From Nemertoderma westbladi (Eukaryota > Xenacoelomorpha > Nemertodermatida > Nemertodermatidae): a stretch of DNA of 64,000 bases. The position numbers and the translations under genes were made by a program. Of the stretch, positions 56,731 to 64,000 are shown piece by piece. The notes under the pieces were generated by a model. The model saw only the letters and a list, made by a program, of their open reading frames with translations, did not search any database and was not told the origin of the DNA. How positions within the stretch are numbered: position 1 is the stretch's first letter; each line of letters opens with the position of its first letter. The stretch is from NCBI GenBank assembly GCA_032718475.1, contig JAUCBJ010000434.1:55298-119297 (forward strand). Direction: 5' to 3'.

Positions 56731-56897
56731 CGTTATGTAGCTACCATGTTCATCATCATATCCACCATTGTTTGGTAATCCTTTGACGCAGTGAATTTTA
56801 CTCGATGCGTGTTGTCCTAGATACCACACTACCATGTATTCCATTATCTCTGCTTGTTCATAGGCTGTCAACCGGTCCTCGAATTGCTCCATTGCCT
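56731..56897 (-). CDS. internal exon of a DYRK class-2 kinase gene
   Basis: A 167-bp minus-strand exon. The acceptor reads ...TTTAATACTACAG before 56897 and the donor reads ACG|GTGAGT after 56731, a perfect consensus. The translation holds EAMEQFEDRLTAYEQAEIME and PNNGGYDDEHGSYIT, which match the stretch just before the kinase domain (the NAPA/DH-box region) of DYRK2/DYRK3/DYRK4 proteins. These are kinases that autophosphorylate on tyrosine during folding and then act on Ser/Thr. The exon starts in phase 1 and ends in phase 0. The following exon should open the kinase domain but is not found between here and the BEL insertion at 55862 nor further down, so the intron is long, the rest is outside, or this is an orphan exon. 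Confidence 0.7.
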
Positions 56898-58199
56898 CTG
56901 TAGTATTAAATAGCAAACATTAATTTCTTAAATGTATTTATAAGCTAAAGTAGAATGGGGTTCTAACAGGAAGAACATTTATCGATACTTGGCTGTGTTA
57001 CCATACTGTCGTCGGTTTGGTTTTGGAGGATTATCGCCTGCTAATTCTCATGAGAGACAAACTGGACATCATCTGCGGGTAGACCTAAAATTATTTAGAA
57101 AAAATAATTATATCATCTGCGTCAATGCCAATTAATGCCCGAGACTAAACCTGGTGAGAAGTGTATGAAATAGACAGTTCCCAGTGGGGCATGTCACTCT
57201 GACGGTAACGCCACACCTGAGTCTTGTGATATGAAGCAGGGGATATAATAAGAGAATAACATCATCTAAGCAGATAAAGGAGATACAGGAGAAAATGCCC
57301 CCCAGACGAGATTACCCGGGAGGGTGGGGGCATTTTCGCCTTGTGCCATATGCCCACTTAGGACATTTTGGCCTAGCGCCATATGCCCCCCCCCCCCCCC
57401 CCCCGGCAGAATGCCAATCCCCAAAAAAAATTACGGTTTAAACTAAGTAATCAAAACAATACCAAAACTGGAAAAAATCAAGTTACAGAGGGCTTCAGAC
57501 ATTCAGACAACAGAGATTTTCCAACCCAAAACAATAAACGAAGTTTTTAACAATAATGCAGGGGGGGGGGGAGGTTACAGAAACAGGGTTTTCTAACCAA
57601 AACAACAAGCATTTATGATAACAATATATGAAAAGAAAGAGTTTACAAGGGCAGGCTTTTCTAACGACAAACAATCTAGTTTCAGATTGAAGGAAAGGAA
57701 CATGTTACAGAGTAGGTAGTATAAATGGTAGGCTACATAGAAACAAAATTCTGAAATTTGTTAATTAATTGCAATCTTTTTTACAGGAGGCAATTTCGAC
57801 TCGGCCATCGGCGTCACATATGTGCAATGTATAGGAAATACTTTATATTACACTTCATAAAAAGTAAATCAATACGGTCGCTATGTCTATGTAAACAATA
57901 TAACATTACCCATAACTGTTACGGAATATTGCAGCACTTAATACTATTTAATAGTAACCAAAATTTAAGGATCAAATAATTCTAAGAATGATAAATTATT
58001 GTTATGACGGAAAATTATTAATTATTAAATTCGAAGTTAGTAATTTTATCTTATTAATTGTAATTATTGATTTTACAAATTTAATTCGATTGTTCTATGT
58101 TTCTAGGGGATCGTTGAAGGGGAATGGAAGTGGCCGAAAACGAGATGAGCCAGAGAAAATCCCCTGAACGGGGGATGTTGTGGAAATTTAGAAGTCCAG
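56898..58199. other. non-coding interval
   Basis: Contains a C run (57386-57404) next to ATATGCCC palindromic words, a G run (57561-57571) and loose copies of the ACCAAAACAATAAACG / GAGGTTACAG words of the foldback family (57525-57700). No gene is supported. Confidence 0.5.
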
Positions 58200-59690
58200 T
58201 GTTAAATTCTGAATTATCAATTTCAATCCATTTGTGCTAGTTCATATTATAAGGGCATTCATTAATTTTACTGCACTCTTTTCTAATCCGTTTGAATCCG
58301 GATGATATGGGATGGAGAGGAGATTGTCTGAGGAAAATGAAATGTTTCCACTTTAAAAACTGGAGTCCACTATCCATTTGTATTTGGCGTGGAATGTCAA
58401 GATCGGCCATTTTGATAGAATATTTATGAGGCCGTAGGGTCGGATCGCCATGTGCGGATACAAAATAATCCCCATTAATAATTTTATATACAATATAAGC
58501 TCCCAGCATTTGAAAACAGATTTATGCTGATGTATCAATGAATGTGTGGGTGGTTATGTGTGGGAACTTATCACGTTCCAGTCATTCCTTCCCACAACAT
58601 GAGATTGTTGGGATTCCTGACAATGAGAATCGGTTTCCATGGAGGATGAAATGTCCTCCCTCACTGATTCCTGGCCATTAAACACATTGTTTGGCGCTTT
58701 GTTTTGTTGATTTTGTGATGAGGTGGGACTCTTGGAGGAGAGAAAGGACTTTCTTTTTTTCATCTAGAGGGATGACAACATACAATTGAGGTGGAATAAG
58801 TCTGAGGTTATCCGGGAGTTATCCTTGAATTTTCCAGAAGTCTGGAATAGCTTTTCCGTTATCAGTAACAAGTTTATTCGGAATTCTAATGAAATGGCAG
58901 AGTAGGTTTGTAGGAGGGTTTGATAATGTGTATCCGCAGAGCTGATTTCCAGAAGATGAGTAAGATTTGTCTCCTCAGATGATTATCTTCCCTGGTAAGT
59001 TGATATTTAGATGGATCGAACATGAGCAGAAATTTCCATCTATGCACTGCACATTGGTTTTCTTTAATAGGGTCATTAACTACAGATCTTACAAGAGCAT
59101 TATGAATGTAATGTTCCAATCCTTTCTATTAAGTTGCTTGAAATATATACGATGATAGTGTTTCAACTTAACATTGGAGACACATATTGTAATAGCGATC
59201 GAATGTAGAGTCATTTAGCATCAGAATGAGCGATTTATGGTGAGTAATTATTTCGAATTGTGAAAGATCGCCAAGATAAACCATTTGTGGAAAGATTACA
59301 CAATAATGGTGAGAATTTGGACAGGATTTCAACAGGTTTTCATAATCATGTTCTGACAAAATATGCACCTGAGGCTGAGACCCTTGAGTTATGATGCACC
59401 TGTTTGTATCATCAACTTCATTGATGGATCGAAACGTTCAAGAATTGGTTGAGATATTGATGCTGCTTTAGTCTGGTTGAATGCTTTACCATGTTATCCT
59501 GTTGTAATGTTCAATCCTGAAGTGGAGCATATTCGGTGATATCTTTAGAAAAAGAAATGGGTTTAGCCATCCCTAAGAATGAGCGAAGTTTAGAGATATT
59601 CTTTGGGGTTTGAAGCTTCTCTACTGCAGAAACTTTAGTTGAATTTACCCGGATGTTTTCCGAATTTATGATGTATCCAACATAATAATA
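58200..59690 (-). pseudogene. Ty3/gypsy-type pol remnant
   Basis: Minus-strand sequence with many stops still shows, in the order of a Ty3 element, the end of RT (PKNISKLRSFLGMAK, ~59562-59610), an RNase H block (FEIITHHKSLI, ~59215-59245; TDHK expected), and far downstream an integrase core remnant (IQMDSGLQF, then SPLHPISSGFKRIRKE, ~58285-58390; DNGPQF and SPYHPQSNG expected). The catalytic sites are altered. No LTR pair is recognised. A LINE fragment adjoins its upstream end. Confidence 0.6.
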
Positions 59691-59764
59691 TATTTATGAT
59701 TTTAAAATCTCAAATTTATTGGGATGCAAAGTTCTCTGATGTATTTATCATCAATCGAGAAGTG

Positions 59765-60815
59765 ACGCACTTAGAAGGCTAATTGTAATTGAAGAGTTAT
59801 CAAAAAAGAAAGACAAACATATGGATGGCTGTTATCTTTGTTGACTTCTTCAATGCCTTTGATTTCGACATTCAGCATATTTGAATTTTATGAGATTCCT
59901 GAGGAAATTATTTCGGCAATCAGATCAGTCAGTATATGATGGTTCGATGACATTTGTGTCTACCATTGATGGTGTCACAGATCCATTTGAAGTTTTATGG
60001 AGAGTCCTCCAGGGTGATAAACTTGCACCATTCTTAGTCAAAATTTTTTGTGTGATAGACTACAGTATGTTCTAAGATTCATCATAATGAAGATGAGATG
60101 ATGGTAACACCACCTTCTGTCTCCAGAACTTGAGGAAATCCATCCAAGCCACTCATATAGACTTTACTGATGACTTAGGAGTACTCTCAGAATCACTAAA
60201 TGGATTTCAGTGGTCCCACAGCTCATTAGAAAATGTTATATCTAGTATTGGTCAATTTGTTAATTCTGAGAAGACCAAAAGTTTAATAGTTATCTTTGAC
60301 ACTCCTTGTGTCTGATTGTATGAGCATAAATTCTTAGGATGGTGCAGTAGTACCAGTACTCCTTTATGGGAGACCATGCTGGGGACACCAAATCTCTGGA
60401 TGGCACATACACAAGAATGCTATGTCAGGTTCACTGTGCCAAGTACAATGCACACATCTCCAACCACACACTATATAACATTGGAGGTGACTCATTGGTT
60501 CCCCCAAGCTTGACACTAGAACAGACACATACGACACACTGACACACAAGCTTGCCACCCCTGCTTTGCAGACACAGTTTTCGCTAAACGAGATGCTTCC
60601 CAAAGGACAATGGCCTTGAAGATGTGGATAATCTCGTGAAAGTCATGGTGGATATGAAGTTGTTGGTGGTGCATCTTTGTTGATAGCATTCTTAATGCAC
60701 GCTGCATTAGGCTTGCCAATTACATCTTGTATGGTGGTGACAAAATGTTTTTGTTAACCTGCCGTAGCATCTCAATGCGCAGCTTCAATGCACCAGGCCG
60801 ATTATAGTAGTAATA
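59765..60815 (+). mobile_element. LINE fragment, decayed plus-strand copy
   Basis: Readable pieces match the LINE at 34.5-35.8 kb: EELSKKKDKHM, MTFVSTIDGVTDPFEVLW, LQGDKLAPFL, DFTDDLGVLSESL (FADD changed to FTDD), then the C-terminal words and the common TAGTAG-rich 3' end near 60810. Multiple frameshifts and a small internal gap are present. Confidence 0.8.
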
Positions 60816-62016
60816 GTAGTATGAGCAAACTCCGACGACTTATTTCCAATACGGTCCCCAGAACTATACTTTACAGAGGAAACTGGTACTGTCTCCATTG
60901 TCTGTAATGTCTGTGTCCATTTAAGATTACAAGGCAGACATTGATCCTAGCTCCCATTAAAGCATTCATGATGAAACAAAAACTACCCTGGCCCCATTAC
61001 CGGACCACAGGAACAAAAAGAATCACATTACATTTGTGGTCTAATGCAGGGGATACCCAGAAACAAAGCCGCCCCCAGCTCTCTTGACCAGCCAAACACT
61101 TTCTAAGTTTGACAGTTTGGCAAGATCTGAGGTTCCACATACAGGTTCAACCATTTGTCCTAAAAGACAGTAAATTTTTGACTGGAAACGGTTTCCATAC
61201 AGTTTTATACCACTTCAGATGAAGCCCATTATTTTCTCATAATAATTAAATATTTTTGGTTTCTAATAACAATGCTGCGCCGATTGATTACCAACCTTCA
61301 GGTGTTATTGGAAATATATTCTGTTTGTTTCCAGATTTTTCTCTTTTGTTGTTCTGTAATGCATGGTCGTTGTTTCCATCGCGACTGCTTGGGTTTCTAC
61401 TCAGAGTCGGCATTCGACAAGCTTTATTCATTTGGATATTTTCTTTGTTTTTACTATCATCTTTTTCTCTTAGTGCTGGTGGTATCATATCTAAAAGAAA
61501 GATGGTATGTATTACAATACATTAACACTATAAATCATAAACAACCACACAACTTTGGTATTTATAGAGTGGCGTAGTTGAAAGCTTGACTGAAAGACTT
61601 ATTATATTGACTAAAGACATTTATAGCAACCCTCGCGATCTCCCAAGTTTTTTAATATTACAGACAATCATGGACTCAGTATAATTTAACGGAATCCATA
61701 TTGTGTCCGGACAGGTGTACGGACGAACACTTAATGATTCATTATGTAAGCTTCCATCTGACGGTACCGGTTAATCGAATTGTGTTCTGTTGCTAAAATC
61801 CTAATAATAATAGAAGAAGAGGTTACCCTGGTAACATATTGGTATTATTTTTAATAGGTATACACAAACATAATCCCACAATAATTATTGATTAATTATT
61901 CCTTAGCTCATTCAAGTATTTCCTCCGCAGCATACATAGCCTATATGACTTTGTATGTCTGCAGGTGGATGTGGACGAGTGAATGAATGCCTTCTAATAG
62001 TTTGAGTTCCATTTAT

Positions 62017-62102
62017 GGCATAATGTTAAACAAAATGTGGAAACTACCCACCACTAATAGGCATAATGTTAAACAAAATGTGGAAACTACCCACCACTAA
62101 TA
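62017..62102 (+). repeat. 43-bp tandem duplication, two copies
   Basis: GGCATAATGTTAAACAAAAT through CCCACCACTAATA occurs twice head to tail without differences. Confidence 0.9.
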
Positions 62103-62781
62103 TAAAGTTCAATCACCAGTAACAGAAACAACTTAATACATTATATATATGAATTATTAGTGCCGTGACACAAATAGCTTCTCCACCTGAGGTAATAGCA
62201 GTAGTAATCATTATCATCCATAAGCATTTCTATCGTAATGCTTAAATGTGGTTTATTAAAATTCATGAGCGAAGGCGTATAAATTATTCAGATGAGGGGG
62301 GGGGGGGGGGGGGGGGGGGGGGAATTTTGACCCAAACAAAACTTGAGATCAGAAAAACGTGCCACTGTAACCTGCTCCTTTCCCTAAATTTATAACTTAA
62401 CAAAGGCGAACTATTATTTCGCCGGGACGGTATTTGTGTCCAGCCCCCCCCCCCCCCCATCACATGTACCAAAGTATGGCCTGTCACAAATCGATGCAAC
62501 TTCTCAAAATGATGCTCATCTATTTCATGTTTCTGGCTTTGCGTGGCGCCTCTTACCCATATCTTGTTCAGATTATTATCCCTTAAATGTTACATTTGAT
62601 TGTGGATTGTGTGCATCTCCCTTTATTGGGCGTAAGTCAATAAAATTCATATTACAACCTCTAAATTTCGTTTACTAATTGTTCGCTTTGTGAGGTATAA
62701 TAAAGTGAATGACGTGGCTGTCTTTGGTTACCCGAAAGAGGATGGTGATTGGGAGTAAACACCATGACAATATGGTGGAAT

Positions 62782-62819
<38 letters not shown>
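62782..62819. repeat. poly(G) run, 38 bases
   Basis: Longest homopolymer of the window; length may be unreliable in the assembly. Confidence 0.9.
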
Positions 62820-62822
<3 letters not shown>

Positions 62823-62966
62823 TTGTTAATAATTCCAAACGCGGGATATTGAGAACCATTCATTTATTTATCCCAGACAGACGTCCAATATAATTTATTT
62901 CAATTTCAATCCTAATTGCCAATAATGTTGATTTGGGTTGCCTAAATCATGTCAATTCCAGAGATT

Positions 62967-63962
62967 GGGGGACGTTAGTGCCCGCGAGCACTTGTGCCCG
63001 CGGGCACTAATGTCTCAGGACTTTAGTGCCCGCGAGTCATTAGTGCCATGGAACCATGTCTGCAAGTGAGACGTTAGTGCCCGCGAGTCATTAGTGCCCG
63101 AGGACCATGTCTGCAAGTGAGACGTTAGTGCCCGAGGACCTTGTCTGCAAGTGAGACGTTAGTGCCCCAGCATTGTCCCCATTTGGAAGGAAGTTAGTAT
63201 AAGGCAATCCGTATTTCTTCTTACTTATACCCCATTCAACCAAAGTTCGTCCATTAACATACACTAATTACATTAATTCTAATTAATTCCCTAATTTAAT
63301 TAACTAAAAGTACTACTTTACTTTTAAATCGTCGACAAAATGTCAGACAGTCGACAGAGTATTTTCTTGAAATCATAATTAATTACTAAAATATATTGGT
63401 TAGTGCGTCCTCCGACGATTATACTGTAGTACTGCACCTTGTTTTTTTATTACACACTGTCTCCAGTAAAGTTCAACAAATTAAGTATACTCAATCAAAA
63501 GTAGGTTACTTATAAACAATCAAACGCTGTTGCTTAATCCTCATTCCTTGAAAACTTTACCGCAAAACCAAATAATATAAATGCTACCATGTCTAACTGA
63601 GGTTAATATATTTTTTAATCATAAAAGATCCAAGTTGAAATTAAAATGTTAAATAACGAGATGCGGGAACTAAAGACTGGAAATTACCTTAGAAGTTTGA
63701 AGAAAGTAACGACTCGTTTGCATCAGCAGGAACTAAAGAAGCGGGAAATGTCTTCCTGGCCTGTTGTATTTATTACATATACTAACTAAGTCGCTAGGCG
63801 GGCCGCGGGCACTAATGTCTCGCGGGCACTAATGTCTCGCGGGCACTAACGTCTCGCTGGCACTAACGTCCCATGGGACATTAGTGCCCGCGATAATGCG
63901 ACTAAGTGACCGCGGGCACTAAAGGTACTGAGACATTAGTGCCCGCGGGCACTAACGTCCCA
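62967..63962. mobile_element. foldback element with long modular inverted termini
   Basis: About 1 kb. The left terminus (62967-63175) is a chain of GAGACGTTAGTGCCCGCG-type units and TGCAAGTGAGACG spacers. The right terminus (63795-63962) has the complementary CGCGGGCACTAACGTC units, and its outermost ~70 bp is the reverse complement of the left end (GGACGTTAGTGCCCGCG ... GGCACTAATGTCTCAG). The ~620 bp centre is AT-rich and non-coding. Long, internally repetitive inverted termini are the hallmark of foldback DNA elements. No clear target duplication is visible and no transposase is encoded. Confidence 0.75.
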
Positions 63963-64000
63963 AGACCATTCCAGATAGGTGATTATACTCTCAAATAAAA

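Larger units (their letters stand above)
60816..62966. other. non-coding interval with homopolymers
   Basis: No supported gene; the overlapping plus frames at 61256-61577 are hydrophobic but short and lack any recognisable motif. It contains a 43-bp tandem pair (62017-62102), and G or C runs at 62296-62322 (27), 62444-62458 (15) and 62782-62819 (38). Confidence 0.5.

Noticed and set aside
57781-57852. Plus-strand TTTTTTACAG acceptor-like site followed by 24 open codons
   Set aside because: Too short to support an exon, no recognisable family and no companion donor or exon.
58165-58190. Plus-strand GGGGGATGTTGTGG resembling a Ty3 polypurine tract and LTR start
   Set aside because: The adjacent Ty3 remnant is on the opposite strand and no matching LTR is found.
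61256-61577. Overlapping hydrophobic plus-strand frames of 89 and 101 codons
   Set aside because: T-rich DNA gives hydrophobic translations by chance; two frames open together and neither has a known motif.

Overview
This 64 kb window is AT-rich nuclear DNA from an animal, most likely a marine or other aquatic invertebrate. It carries an anion-type Cys-loop receptor, PIGB, cyclin H and one DYRK-family exon with splice sites. These sit in a sea of BEL/Pao, Penelope-like, LINE and Ty3-type remnants, foldback repeats and minisatellites. No prokaryotic gene organisation is present and I cannot name the species. Genes were called by recognising protein motifs by eye; no database search was possible.

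Layout. 1-2 kb: single-exon Cys-loop channel (+). 2.15-3.09 kb: 35-bp minisatellite. 3.2-20.0 kb: a decayed Penelope-like element (+), split inside its GIY-YIG reading frame by a complete 15.7 kb BEL/Pao retrotransposon (-) at 4246-19920. That element has 1231-bp LTRs differing at two sites, a 5-bp AATTT target duplication and one intact 2698-codon gag-pol frame. 20-29.5 kb: mostly non-coding, with two foldback repeats, a single-exon gene (23697-24626) whose C-terminus recalls the HBS1L/SKI7-like family, a tRNA-like block and a truncated U6 snRNA copy. 29.55-31.2 kb: complete single-exon PIGB (+). 34.4-35.8 kb: LINE reverse transcriptase (-). 36.2-37.2 kb: complete single-exon cyclin H (+). 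37-47 kb: repeats, LINE pieces, a second Penelope-like remnant, a minisatellite and a broken integrase-core gene (-). 47454-55862: a second complete but decayed BEL/Pao element (+), with 98% identical LTRs, TACTA target duplication, and a 52-bp minisatellite just before its polypurine tract. 55.97-56.34 kb: tandem array of hairpin units. 56731-56897: DYRK class-2 exon (-). 58.2-60.8 kb: Ty3-like and LINE remnants. 62.97-63.96 kb: foldback element with long inverted termini.

How it fits together. The host genes are unrelated housekeeping or signalling functions: GPI-anchor mannosylation, CAK/TFIIH, ligand-gated chloride signalling, perhaps cytoplasmic exosome bridging, and a DYRK kinase. They do not form a pathway. 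The four longest host-type genes lack introns although the DYRK exon shows that introns exist here. The strongest structural story is transposon nesting and relative age: the young BEL lies in a dead Penelope element, and the older BEL is already broken by frameshifts.
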